DNA from: Gemmatimonadaceae bacterium
GTDB taxonomy: Bacteria > Gemmatimonadota > Gemmatimonadetes > Gemmatimonadales > Gemmatimonadaceae
Length of the DNA: 39,279 bases
Assembly: GCA_025362035.1 (NCBI GenBank)
Contig: JANYIN010000135.1
Location: 1-39,279 of the forward strand
Direction: 5' to 3'
In this document: positions 23,984 through 32,688 of the stretch, one piece after another
How the letters are laid out: every line of letters begins with the position of its first letter
Position numbering within the stretch: the stretch's first letter is position 1
Notes under the pieces: model-generated
Seen by the model: the letters and a program-made list of their open reading frames with translations, nothing else
The model's database searches: none
What the model was told of the DNA's origin: nothing
Program-made: the position numbers and the translations under genes

Positions 23984-24867
23984 GACAGTCCCAGCTGCGC
24001 GAGATCGTGCATGGGCTCGCGAAAGGAGCAGGAGCCGAATGCGATGGCGAACTGCGCCCGTGCATCGGAGATGCCCGCGGTGGCCAGCGACCGCGCCCGC
24101 CAATGCATGGCATCGGCGCTGAAGCGGAACGCGGCAAGGTCGCGTTCTTCCAATACCCGCGTCACCTCATCTTCGTCCAAGCCGGTGCGCGCCAGGGCCG
24201 CGGCGACGAAGACGTTGAGAAATCCGAACATCGTTCCGCGCGGCGCGTCGGCGGCATACGTGAGGGGATGCTCCGCGTGCAACGGGTGATGCAATCCAGC
24301 GGTGGCTTTCATGGCGACGCCGTGGTGTGCACATCGCGTGAGGAAGCGTGCCACGTGCGGCGCGGAGGGAAAGGCATCCCGCGTCACGCCGCCTGTGCGA
24401 ATCTTGGCGCGTACTCCCGCTCGATGGATAGCGGCGATGAACTCTTCCGGATCTCCAGCGGCGGGGATCTCGACGTAGACGGCGAAATCGTTCGAGAAGG
24501 CGTGGGCGAACCGCTTGATCTGCTCGGCCGATGCGGCCCGTCCCTCTATCGCGTCGATCATGAAGCGCCCCGCTTCCTTCGCGTTCCACGCGACGATAGC
24601 CGCCACGTCATCCACTGGGCTGTTTCCCGTAAGGGCGCTGACGCGCCAGACGCCGTCCGGGCGCAACCGCAGCGCCGAGGCCACGTCGGACAGCTCGGTC
24701 AGTCGCGCGACAGGCACGACGATCCGCCCCAGCGCCCAGCGGTCGTTGGAGCGGCGATAGTGCTCGTAGTTGCTTGCCACCTCCGACATCGGCAACGCTG
24801 CCGGAGGGAATAGTCCCGCGTAGTCGATCAACCCGGTAAGCAGGGCCTGTAGCGACGCAGTGGTCAC
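23980..24867 (-). CDS. Unknown enzyme-like protein coupled to fumarylacetoacetase
   Basis: The 295-residue product looks like a TIM-barrel enzyme: alternating strands and helices, with motifs such as IDYAGLFPPAALPM near the N-terminus, VYVEIP, RAKIRTGGVTRDAFPS, VAMKATAGLHHPLHAEHPL (His pair), MFGFLNVFVAAA and a C-terminal FGSCSFREPMHDL. Repeated polar residues in these motifs suggest an active site, but I do not recognise the family. The start is GTG 24867, five bases after the SET-gene stop; the reading frame is open further upstream. The GTGA overlap with fahA suggests a related step. Confidence 0.75.
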   Translation of the reverse strand: MTTASLQALLTGLIDYAGLFPPAALPMSEVASNYEHYRRSNDRWALGRIVVPVARLTELSDVASALRLRPDGVWRVSALTGNSPVDDVAAIVAWNAKEAGRFMIDAIEGRAASAEQIKRFAHAFSNDFAVYVEIPAAGDPEEFIAAIHRAGVRAKIRTGGVTRDAFPSAPHVARFLTRCAHHGVAMKATAGLHHPLHAEHPLTYAADAPRGTMFGFLNVFVAAALARTGLDEDEVTRVLEERDLAAFRFSADAMHWRARSLATAGISDARAQFAIAFGSCSFREPMHDLAQLGLS

Positions 24868-24871
24868 GACG

Positions 24872-25456
24872 TCAGTTGGAAGACGTCTTCCGCGCGAGGA
24901 TCGAGCCGCGGCACGTACGGGCCCCGCATCGGCACGCGTACAAGGCTTCGTCCTCATCAGTGTGGTCGTCGGTACGCTCGTACTGATAATCGTACAACAG
25001 CTCTTCGCCCGCGCGGATGTTGCGCCGCGCCTCGATGAAAATGCGCTTGCGGTCAGCAACCGCCTCGCAGTTGCCGTCGCACGAATGGTTGATGAACCGG
25101 GCGGCGTTGCCGTTCACCGCCCCATCGATCACCACTTTGTCATCGATGGTGAAGAGGAACGTGTGATGCCGACTCATCCCGGTGTCATCGTAGCGCTTGT
25201 CTGCCGTGCGCCACGAAATGCGCTGTCCCAGGTATTCGACCACCCGGGTCCCCTTCTTGATCGGCCGCGAGGCAAAGGCGCCGGTGCCCTGGATGTCGGA
25301 GGTGCGCAGCTCGAGGTAGGGATTCGGATCTTCCTTCCACGGATACCGAGCGTGGATTCCCTTCTTCGACGAGGAGCGACTCGTACCGGTCTTGCGGACT
25401 GAACGCGGGTGGGCGGACTGAACGGCTGCCTTGCTCTTCTGCTCTTTTGCCGCCAT
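24872..25456 (-). CDS. SET-domain protein lysine methyltransferase
   Basis: A 194-residue SET-domain enzyme, expected to transfer methyl from S-adenosylmethionine to lysine. SET motifs: GTGAFASRPIKKGT (57-70), RFINHSC with NHSC at 123-126, and AGEELLYDY (149-157). A post-SET zinc motif CxCx4C is at 175-182; with Cys126 it can bind a zinc ion. The first 33 residues are basic and disordered (Lys, Arg and Ser), like a histone tail, and could be a substrate, a DNA-binding tail or an autoregulator. It overlaps the preceding Cys/His gene (TGATG), so that protein may be a partner. Confidence 0.93.
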   Translation of the reverse strand: MAAKEQKSKAAVQSAHPRSVRKTGTSRSSSKKGIHARYPWKEDPNPYLELRTSDIQGTGAFASRPIKKGTRVVEYLGQRISWRTADKRYDDTGMSRHHTFLFTIDDKVVIDGAVNGNAARFINHSCDGNCEAVADRKRIFIEARRNIRAGEELLYDYQYERTDDHTDEDEALYACRCGARTCRGSILARKTSSN

Positions 25457-25944
25457 CAGGTGAGTCCGGGGCGCGTCTTGTGGTATGCGCCGGCCGCATG
25501 CCGGAGGGCGAGTAGCGCCGATGCTTCCAGTTCGTATTCCATCTGCATGGCCTTCAACTTCTCCGCACTTCTCTTGTTCGAGAGACTCTTGGCCAGGTCG
25601 TCACACGTCGCGTGTCGCCGCTGGTACTCACGGCTTGCATGCCAGAGCGCGTTGGCCTTGTGCCACCACGCTTCGTCTTCGTTCGGATGGACGTGCGCCG
25701 CGGCCTCGGTGTATGCGGTCACGAGTTCTGCCAGCGACCCGTCGCACATCTTGCAGAGTTCGTCCAGGTGCCGGTGTTCCAGGTCGGGCTCCTCGGTGTC
25801 CGATAGCTTGGCGGAACGATCGTGCTGGCGGCAGCACTCGATCGCCCCGCGATACAACGCGTCGGCGCGGGCGCGAACGGCGAGCATCGGATCCTTCGAG
25901 ACCTCGGGCTGGGCAGCGCTGTTGCTTCGGGATGCGTTTGGCAT
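25456..25944 (-). CDS. Cys/His-rich helical protein, coupled to the SET gene
   Basis: The 162-residue protein is mostly helical, with Cys at 37, 38, 64, 67 and 114 (ECC, LCKMC, ATC) and many His (for example EHRHL, AAHVHPNEDEAWWH). It may bind metal or form a four-helix bundle. No family is recognised. The ATG at 25944 has GGAG about 8 bases upstream, which decides against extending the frame to 26622. The stop overlaps the SET start by one base (TGATG). The 225 bases upstream to 26170 hold no further gene and presumably carry divergent promoters. Confidence 0.75.
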   Translation of the reverse strand: MPNASRSNSAAQPEVSKDPMLAVRARADALYRGAIECCRQHDRSAKLSDTEEPDLEHRHLDELCKMCDGSLAELVTAYTEAAAHVHPNEDEAWWHKANALWHASREYQRRHATCDDLAKSLSNKRSAEKLKAMQMEYELEASALLALRHAAGAYHKTRPGLT

Positions 25945-26169
25945 ACGGCTCACTCCGTGGGACACCAGCCGCGCGGTCGCCCGGCCGCCGTGAAAGATGC
26001 TGCCGCACACAGTCAACTCCAAGCCCTCGTGGCGCGATGCTCGCTCGCGCGTCTTTCTCGCGGACGGTGTTCCTAACGTTCGGCGGGTTGCGGCGTCGAA
26101 CCGGTCAGCCGTGTCCGTAACGCCGGGTCGTCCGGCCGGCTTCATTTCCGTCTTCCACGGTCCGCCAGT

Positions 26170-26778
26170 ATGCGTCTGAGTTCGTGCGCCGCCGTCGCCC
26201 TGATCGCGATATCCGTCAGTTGCGGATCCGAGAGTGGTACGAACGCTGGGCCCATCGTTGCGAACGTCGTGATCACGAGCACTCGAACGGTCACGACGCC
26301 GGGCACGCCGCTGCAGCTGACCGTGTCCGCATTCGATGCGGCAGGAACATTGATCGCCACTCCGGGCGTGTTCGCATGGGCGTCGAGTGCGCCGTCGGTG
26401 GCCCGCGTGACGCAGACCGGTCTCGTCACGCCGGTCGCACCGGGGACTGTCACGATCACCGCGGCCCTGCGCGGCGTGACCGGCTCGATCAGCGTGGTGG
26501 TCGCGCCGCTCACTCAGGCCACGAAGGACACGATCTTCACGCTGCCACTCGCCTTCAGCCCGGACAACGTCACCATCACCGCGGGCCAGTCGGTCACGTT
26601 TCTGTTCGCGGGCGATCTGCACAACGTGATCTTCAAGCCCGCCAATCCGTCTGGGTCTCCCCCGGACATCCAGGAAACGAAGAACGTCGCCGTCACGCGC
26701 TCATTCAACACCAAAGGCACCTTCGCCTTCGACTGCCTGATTCACCCGGGCATGTCGGGGTTTGTAGTGGTGCAGTAG
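26170..26778 (+). CDS. Lipoprotein with Big2 domain and cupredoxin domain
   Basis: The 202-residue lipoprotein has a signal with lipobox Cys at 18 (ISVSC). An Ig-like Big2 domain is at about 30-112 (TTPGTPLQLTVSAFDAAGT, WASSAPSVARVTQTG, GTVTITAALRG). A plastocyanin-like domain at 122-202 has His151, Cys189, His192 and Met195, the classic type I copper ligands (DLHNV and FDCLIHPGM). It should bind copper and carry electrons or store copper at the outer membrane. It is convergent with the DUF1501/DUF1800 pair, ending 13 bases from it. Confidence 0.88.
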   Translation: MRLSSCAAVALIAISVSCGSESGTNAGPIVANVVITSTRTVTTPGTPLQLTVSAFDAAGTLIATPGVFAWASSAPSVARVTQTGLVTPVAPGTVTITAALRGVTGSISVVVAPLTQATKDTIFTLPLAFSPDNVTITAGQSVTFLFAGDLHNVIFKPANPSGSPPDIQETKNVAVTRSFNTKGTFAFDCLIHPGMSGFVVVQ

Positions 26779-26791
26779 CGGCTCCCTGCCG

Positions 26792-28105
26792 TCAGCGCGT
26801 CACGCCTCGCATCGTTGGCGTCCAGGACGGAAACACCACCCCCAGATTCGCATTGCCAAGACGGTTCTGCACGATCTCGGCGAGGATGTCGCGATAGTCG
26901 ATCGTCACCACGAGGTCCTGCCCCGAGTCCAGATTCGGCTTCGCGAGTCCGGGCCAGTTGTTCACCATGACTCGTCCGCCTGCGATGTTCTTGCCAATGG
27001 CGAACAGTGCCGTGCCGCGCCCATGATCGGTGCCGTTGCTGCCGTTTTCGCGCGCGTTGCGACCGAACTCGGAGAATGCCACTGCCGTTACACCCGTGGT
27101 AGGGGCCGTGGCGATGACATCGGCATAAAACGCCGCGAGACTGTTCGAGAAGTCCTGCATGGTCCTGTACATCGAGCCAGCGATCGGATCTTCCGCAGAG
27201 TGCGTATCCCAGCCGCCGATGTCCACCTGTGCCGCTTCGATGCCTACGTCCGCCTTGATGATCGCGGCCACGGACTTCAACGCGTTCCCGAACGACGTGT
27301 TCGGGTAGACGGCGCCGTTGGCCGGTCTGTAGGTGGAAAAGCCAATCGTCGCAAGCAGCGACACTGTGTTCGTCGCATCGAGCGCGGCCGAATGAATTGG
27401 TTCGGTGGCGCCGCCGTAATCCGTCTGCAGGAACGCCATCCGCGCGGCGGCAGTGGCGGCGCTGCCTCCAATGGAAAAGCCGGCGGGATTGGCGATCGGC
27501 AGGGTCTTGGGTGCGCCCACGAGCGTCTTCTGCAATCCCGATGACAGGCCCAGCGCGCGAAGAGGCGCCGTCGAGCGCACCGGCGGCATGCTCGCCAGGT
27601 GACGGCCCAGCCACCCGGTCACCAGGCTCGCGTCGTTCGGCTTGCCGATCTCCATGTACCGCTGCGCATCGAAGTGCGAGCGCGAGGAGTTGAACTGCCC
27701 AGTCGCGTGCACCACCAACAGATCCGTTGCGACGTATGCCGGCATCAACCCGGCCATCGCCTGCGGAAACGCGAAGAAATTGTCGAGCGCGATGCCCTTG
27801 GTGGTCAATGCGCCCGCGGCGTCGGGACGCGGGATGGCGATGGTGGGCCGACCCGTGTAATACGAGGGGTCGCCGAACGGCACGCAAAGCGACAGCCCAT
27901 CGGCGCCGCCGCGCATGAACACGGACAGAATCACGTCGCGGGTGGACGTGTAGCTCTCGGCAAGGACGACTTTGGGAAGCCAGGCGGGAAAATAGGCAGC
28001 CGCCACGGCGGCCATCGAGCCGCCGGCTGCTGTGCCGAGGAACTGGCGTCGCGATAACTCGCGATACTCGGTGCAGCCGCAGTCGTCGTCGCGCTCGTCA
28101 ATCAT
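26792..28105 (-). CDS. DUF1501 family Tat-exported protein
   Basis: The 437-residue protein starts with a twin-arginine signal (SRRQFLGTAAGGS, Arg at 19-20) after a Cys/Asp-rich lead. DUF1501 motifs include VFMRGGADGLSLCVPFGDP, FNSSRSHFDAQRYME, a central VDIGGWDTH and VAFSEFGRNARENG with NGTDHGRG near 345-355, resembling the alkaline-phosphatase/sulfatase fold. It follows the DUF1800 gene by 7 bases. Such DUF1800-DUF1501 pairs are common in Planctomycetes, Gemmatimonadota and Proteobacteria; their function is unsettled. Confidence 0.92.
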   Translation of the reverse strand: MIDERDDDCGCTEYRELSRRQFLGTAAGGSMAAVAAAYFPAWLPKVVLAESYTSTRDVILSVFMRGGADGLSLCVPFGDPSYYTGRPTIAIPRPDAAGALTTKGIALDNFFAFPQAMAGLMPAYVATDLLVVHATGQFNSSRSHFDAQRYMEIGKPNDASLVTGWLGRHLASMPPVRSTAPLRALGLSSGLQKTLVGAPKTLPIANPAGFSIGGSAATAAARMAFLQTDYGGATEPIHSAALDATNTVSLLATIGFSTYRPANGAVYPNTSFGNALKSVAAIIKADVGIEAAQVDIGGWDTHSAEDPIAGSMYRTMQDFSNSLAAFYADVIATAPTTGVTAVAFSEFGRNARENGSNGTDHGRGTALFAIGKNIAGGRVMVNNWPGLAKPNLDSGQDLVVTIDYRDILAEIVQNRLGNANLGVVFPSWTPTMRGVTR

Positions 28106-28112
28106 TGGCGTC

Positions 28113-29687
28113 TCAATACCACTGGAAGGAATTCGCGCTCAGGGCGAGCGCCAATGTCTCGCGCACGCGCGCGACGTTCAATGCTCCAGCCTTGAGGTAG
28201 GCGGCCAGCGACGCCTTGAGCGTTGGGTCGATTTCGGAGCCGAACAGCCGCAGGTCGATGTTCGCGATCGTGCTGTCGGCGGTGTTCCCCTTCATGAAGC
28301 TCGCGGCATCGATGACCACTTCACCGCTACCGAGCGACGTGAAGTACGACGCATAACTCCACCGTGGCAGGACGTTCCCCGCCCAGTACTCCACCTTGTC
28401 GGGATAGCCGTCTGGGGTGTCCCAGTGAAAGAGCGGCTGGCCCACATTGGTGAGCTGACTGTTGATCGTGACCACGTTCGTCACCGCCGGCGACGCCGTT
28501 CGCAGCGACGACGCGATGAAGTGGAATGGGCGCTTGAGCTTCATCGGCGCCGCCGTCAGCCAGGCCGAGTCGAGCGAAGTACGGATCATGGCCTTGATGT
28601 CACCACCCGTCGCCGTATACGTCGACGCAACCGCCGCGATCTGCGCGGGCAACGGATCGTAAGACAGGAACCAGTGAAGCATCTTGGTGGCGATGAACGT
28701 TGCCGTGCTTGGATGCGCCAGCAGCACGTCGAGCATCATCTCGCCTTCCTTGATGCCGGCGGCCCCCATCGACGGCGAGCCGGCCGGAATGGTGACGCCC
28801 AGCACGGTCTTCGCGCCCCAGTCGTGAATGGCGGGATTGAAGGCGAAGTCACCACGCCCGGCAATGGTCCACCCGGTCAGCACGCGCGACAGCTCGGCCA
28901 CGTCGTTCTGCGTGTACCCACCGTTCACGCCAAGCGTGTGCAATTCCATGATCTCGCGCGCGTAGTTCTGATTCGGCGCGCCGCTGCGGCTCTGATTCTG
29001 GTCCAGGTATGCCATCATCGCCCCGCTCTTCGCGCTGGCATAGAGCAGGTCGCGAAATGTGGTCATGGCGTACTGGCGAATGACGTCGCGGTCGTCCACG
29101 GCCTTCAGGTAACCGACCTTGATGATCGAGATGTTGAAGTGGTTGGTCCAGAACTCCACCATTCGTTCGTACAGTTGGCGCGTGGAAAACGCGGCACGGT
29201 ACAGCGTGGCCTGTTGCAGTTGCAGTTGCACCGTGGTCGCCGAGGCGGCGAACAGCTGTGTGATGTTCTGCGAGAGCAAGGGATACTTGCTCCCCACGAA
29301 CGCATCAGCGGCCGAATCGTCCAGTTGCGTATAGTCCAGCTGGCGCTCGACAAAGCCGCGGAAGCCGTACTTCTTCGCGGCCTGCACATCGGCGTCGGTG
29401 AGCCCGTAGGTGACTCGGCGCAGCAACCGCGACGTATCCGTCGCCCACTCCCGAGGCGCTACGGGCGTCTCGTTGGGAATGTTCGGCGTGAGCGGCAGGG
29501 GCGCCGGCCTCGGGTGGCGCGGCGTCTGCGTCGCCGCGCGGCGTGGACCGAGCGCGGTGAGCAGCGCCGCCGCGCCCAGACCAATCATCGCGCGGCGCGA
29601 CGTCGGCGCGCTCCCCTCGGCTCGGCATTCTGTATCGCCGCACTCCGAACGGTCGGTCGTCGAACTCTGCATCGGCACATCAACCAT
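28113..29687 (-). CDS. DUF1800 family Tat-exported protein
   Basis: The 524-residue protein has a Tat signal (TSRRAMIGLGAAALLTAL, Arg at 31-32). DUF1800 motifs follow: RLLRRVTYGLTDADV, FGxKYP-like and MVEFWTNHFNIS, NYAREIMELHTLGV, HPSTATFIATKMLHWF, and near the end LPRWSYASYF. The ATG at 29687 fits the Tat n-region; the frame is open further up to 29822. It pairs with DUF1501 downstream by 7 bases. The 169 bases before it probably hold the promoter. Function is not established in the family. Confidence 0.9.
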   Translation of the reverse strand: MVDVPMQSSTTDRSECGDTECRAEGSAPTSRRAMIGLGAAALLTALGPRRAATQTPRHPRPAPLPLTPNIPNETPVAPREWATDTSRLLRRVTYGLTDADVQAAKKYGFRGFVERQLDYTQLDDSAADAFVGSKYPLLSQNITQLFAASATTVQLQLQQATLYRAAFSTRQLYERMVEFWTNHFNISIIKVGYLKAVDDRDVIRQYAMTTFRDLLYASAKSGAMMAYLDQNQSRSGAPNQNYAREIMELHTLGVNGGYTQNDVAELSRVLTGWTIAGRGDFAFNPAIHDWGAKTVLGVTIPAGSPSMGAAGIKEGEMMLDVLLAHPSTATFIATKMLHWFLSYDPLPAQIAAVASTYTATGGDIKAMIRTSLDSAWLTAAPMKLKRPFHFIASSLRTASPAVTNVVTINSQLTNVGQPLFHWDTPDGYPDKVEYWAGNVLPRWSYASYFTSLGSGEVVIDAASFMKGNTADSTIANIDLRLFGSEIDPTLKASLAAYLKAGALNVARVRETLALALSANSFQWY

Positions 29688-29856
29688 ACGATTGCGTGTC
29701 TTCACGTGTATCGCTCGCGAGTGGGCATCCGTACGACGAGGGACGCCGATGTTAGTTAAGAGCCACCGGAGCGTGCAGGAACGATCGGACTCCGCGTACG
29801 ATGCGCCAGTGACGAGGGTCACAATCGCCCAGAACGAAACGCAATCGATCCAGCGT

Positions 29857-30975
29857 TCAGACGACGACGCGTTCGCCCCGACCTCGCGCCGCTACCGGCC
29901 AGCTCGTTTCGATCACACCATGGCGAATGCCATGGACCACGTCATTGAGATGCACCACGATGCACACGTGATTGGGTACGACGCGGACGCGTTCGCCGAC
30001 CTGGGGCCGCCAGTCTGACGCGGCAAGATCGAGCACCCCGTGTTCCTCCGACATCCGCATCACGACGACTTCGGGGTGTTCAAGCAACTCCCCGAAGCCT
30101 TCACCCTCCGCGCCGCGCACCGGTTCGCGGCCAAGCGCCTTGGTGCCCGCGTCAATCACTGCCTGCCCGGAAACGGCCGTGGATACCACGGTGGCCAGAA
30201 CAGTGAGCGCGCAGTCGTCCCTCGTGCAGGCCCCGATGGCGACAGTGGTGCGGTCGTTGTAGACATAGGTACCGGGACGGAATTCCGTGACGCCCGACAT
30301 CTCGTGCGTGCGCCACAGCGTCGGTGTCGATCCGCCGCTCACCACCCGCGGCGTTACGCCGGCCCGCGCGAACCGACTCAGCGCCTCGTCAAGCGCCTCT
30401 TGCAGCACGTGCAGCTTGGCATCCTGGCTGTGGACGTGCTCGCGTACATGCCCCGGATAGAAAGCGACGCCCGCAAAGTCCAGGGACGGCTCGGCGGCCA
30501 CGAGGCGCGCCAGCGCGATCGCGGCGTCTACCGCCGGCAGTCCGACGCGGTGCATGCCGAGGTCGAGTTCCACGTATACACCAACCCGGCGCCCCACACT
30601 TGCCGCGGCGCTCGCCATGTCCGCCACCGCTTGCGCAGAGTCCAGCGCCACGGTGAGCGACACCTGCGCCGGTAGCGCGGCAAGCCGCGCCGCGCGCAGC
30701 GCTCCCACTGGTGGATACGCCACCAGGAGGTCGGTCGCCACCGTTGCCATCACCTCCGCTTCGTAGGGCGTGGCGCACGTGAGGCCGGCCGCACCAAGCG
30801 CGATTTGCCGCGCGCCGATATGCGGCGACTTGTGGGTCTTCACGTGCGGTCGGAGCGCCAGCCCGTGCTCTGCGGCGTAGGACGCCGCACGCGACAGGTT
30901 GCGCTCCATGCGGTCGAAATCCACCAGGACCGCCGGCGTTTCAAGCACGTCCGACCACAAGCTCGCCGCGCTCAC
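29857..30975 (-). CDS. D-threonine aldolase / D-serine dehydratase-like PLP enzyme
   Basis: A fold-type III PLP enzyme of 372 residues. The alanine racemase N-terminal barrel has the PLP lysine in RPHVKTHKSP (Lys46). The C-terminal D-Ser dehydratase-like domain keeps the metal-site motif PNHVC (His336, Cys338). Likely reaction: cleavage of D-threonine or related D-3-hydroxyamino acids to glycine and an aldehyde, or D-serine dehydration. The GTG at 30975 overlaps the pgm stop (GTGA), which suggests coupled translation. Confidence 0.9.
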   Translation of the reverse strand: MSAASLWSDVLETPAVLVDFDRMERNLSRAASYAAEHGLALRPHVKTHKSPHIGARQIALGAAGLTCATPYEAEVMATVATDLLVAYPPVGALRAARLAALPAQVSLTVALDSAQAVADMASAAASVGRRVGVYVELDLGMHRVGLPAVDAAIALARLVAAEPSLDFAGVAFYPGHVREHVHSQDAKLHVLQEALDEALSRFARAGVTPRVVSGGSTPTLWRTHEMSGVTEFRPGTYVYNDRTTVAIGACTRDDCALTVLATVVSTAVSGQAVIDAGTKALGREPVRGAEGEGFGELLEHPEVVVMRMSEEHGVLDLAASDWRPQVGERVRVVPNHVCIVVHLNDVVHGIRHGVIETSWPVAARGRGERVVV

Positions 30976-32624
30976 GGTGCATGCTCCGCAAATGCACGCT
31001 GGATAATCACCTGCGCCTCGGCCTGAATGCGTTCCAGGTGGTTCTGGTCCACGAAGCTCTCGGCGTAGAGCTTGTAGACATCTTCCGTCCCGGACGGACG
31101 CGCCGCGAACCAGCCGCTGTTCGTGACTACCTTCAGTCCGCCAATGGCAGCGCCGTTGCCTGGTGCGGTGGTCAACAGGCTCACGATGTGCTCGCCCGCG
31201 AGTTCGTCCGCCGTTACGTCGCTGGGCGCGAGCCGTGCCAGCGCCGCTTTCTGCTCGGCATTGGCTGGCGCATCGATGCGCTCGTACACGGGCGCCCCCG
31301 CTTCACGCGTCAGCTCCGCGTACAGCTCGCCTGGGTCGCGCCCCATCACCGCGGTCATCTCCGCCGCGAGCAGGCCAGCGATGATACCGTCCTTGTCCGT
31401 CGTCCAGACGGTCCCGTCGCGACGCAGGAAGGACGCTCCCGCGCTCTCTTCGCCGACGAATCCAAGCGAGCCTGACAACAGCCCGTCCACGAACCACTTG
31501 AAACCCACCGGCACTTCCATCAACGGCCGGCCCAGCTTCGTCGCCACACGATCGATCATGCTGCTGCTCACCACCGTCTTGCCAATGCCAGCCGTAGCGC
31601 TCCACTGCGGACGGTGCGAGAAGAGATACAGGTTCGAAACGGCGAGAAAGTGATTCGGGTTCAACAGGCCGACGCTGCGCGCCACGATGCCATGCCGGTC
31701 GTGATCCGTGTCGCACGCCCATGCCACGTCGAACTGGTCGCGCAGCCCGATCAGACGCTGCATCGCATACGACGACGAGCAATCCATGCGAATGCGACCG
31801 TCCCAATCGAGCGTCATGAAGCGGAAGGTGGGGTCCACCTCCGCGCTGACCACGTCGAGGGCCAGGCGGAAGCGATCGGCAATCTCCCCCCAATACGCCA
31901 CCCCCGCACCGCCAAGCGGGTCCACACCGAGCTTGAGCGAAGCGGATCGAATGACATCGAAGTCGATGACGTTGCCAAGATCCGAGATGTACGAGTCCGC
32001 GAAGTCGTGGCCGTGTGTGGTGCTCGCCGAGCGCGCTCGCGCCAGCGGAAAACGCTTCACGCCGCGAAGATCTTCCATGAGCAGTTCGTTCGCGGTGTCT
32101 TGAATCCAGCGCGTCGCGTTCGTGTCCGCCGGCCCGCCATTGGGCGGGTTGTACTTGAAGCCGCCATCCTCGGGCGGATTGTGCGAGGGCGTCACGACGA
32201 TTCCGTCGGCGAACCCGCTCTTCCGGCCGCGGTTGTACGCGAGAATCGCATGCGAGAGCGCCGGCGTGGGCGTGTACCCGTCGCGGGAATCGATCATCGT
32301 TTCCACACCGTTGGCGGCCAGGACTTCGAGCGCGGTGCCGAAGGCGGGTGCAGAGAGCGCGTGCGTATCGATGGCCAGGAACAGCGGGCCGTCGATGGCA
32401 TTATGATGCCGGTACAGGCAGATGGCCTGGGTGATGGCCAGTATGTGGCGCTCGTTGAAGCCGCACTGCAGCGCCGATCCGCGATGTCCGGACGTGCCGA
32501 AACTCACGCGTTGCGCGGGCACGGCCGGGTCGGGGATCTCGGAGTAATAGGCAGAAACGAGGCGCGGAATGTTCGCCAGGTCCGATGGATCGGGATGCTG
32601 ACCGGCACGAGGATGGACGTTCAT
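30972..32624 (-). CDS. pgm: Phosphoglucomutase (alpha-D-glucose phosphate-specific)
   Basis: Interconverts glucose 1-phosphate and glucose 6-phosphate. The 550-residue product has the phosphoserine loop VVTPSHNPP (Ser147), the metal/substrate regions SFGTSGHRGS (41-50), ACDTDHDRHG and GEESAG, and the C-terminal phosphate-binding RPSGTEDVYKLYAE. The length matches the E. coli Pgm type. The start is the ATG at 32624; the frame is open up to 32735. It lies 64 bases after the transporter fusion gene and overlaps the D-threonine aldolase-like gene. Confidence 0.95.
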   Translation of the reverse strand: MNVHPRAGQHPDPSDLANIPRLVSAYYSEIPDPAVPAQRVSFGTSGHRGSALQCGFNERHILAITQAICLYRHHNAIDGPLFLAIDTHALSAPAFGTALEVLAANGVETMIDSRDGYTPTPALSHAILAYNRGRKSGFADGIVVTPSHNPPEDGGFKYNPPNGGPADTNATRWIQDTANELLMEDLRGVKRFPLARARSASTTHGHDFADSYISDLGNVIDFDVIRSASLKLGVDPLGGAGVAYWGEIADRFRLALDVVSAEVDPTFRFMTLDWDGRIRMDCSSSYAMQRLIGLRDQFDVAWACDTDHDRHGIVARSVGLLNPNHFLAVSNLYLFSHRPQWSATAGIGKTVVSSSMIDRVATKLGRPLMEVPVGFKWFVDGLLSGSLGFVGEESAGASFLRRDGTVWTTDKDGIIAGLLAAEMTAVMGRDPGELYAELTREAGAPVYERIDAPANAEQKAALARLAPSDVTADELAGEHIVSLLTTAPGNGAAIGGLKVVTNSGWFAARPSGTEDVYKLYAESFVDQNHLERIQAEAQVIIQRAFAEHAP

Positions 32625-32688
32625 GGCTCGAGTGACGAGAGATGGCTCCGCAGCAACGATGGATGCACTGCAAACGTGCGCACTGGAC

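Noticed and set aside
25945..26622. N-terminal extension of the Cys/His gene
   Set aside because: The extension runs opposite the cupredoxin gene, is Arg-rich, and a Shine-Dalgarno sits right before the ATG at 25944.
26742..27887. Second minus-strand frame inside DUF1501
   Set aside because: Arg/Gly-rich, off-frame to the DUF1501 protein, which has the Tat signal and family motifs.
28032..29759. Plus-strand open frame of about 575 codons opposite the DUF1800 gene
   Set aside because: Arg/His/Val-rich composition with no domain, opposite a gene with clear DUF1800 motifs and a Tat signal.
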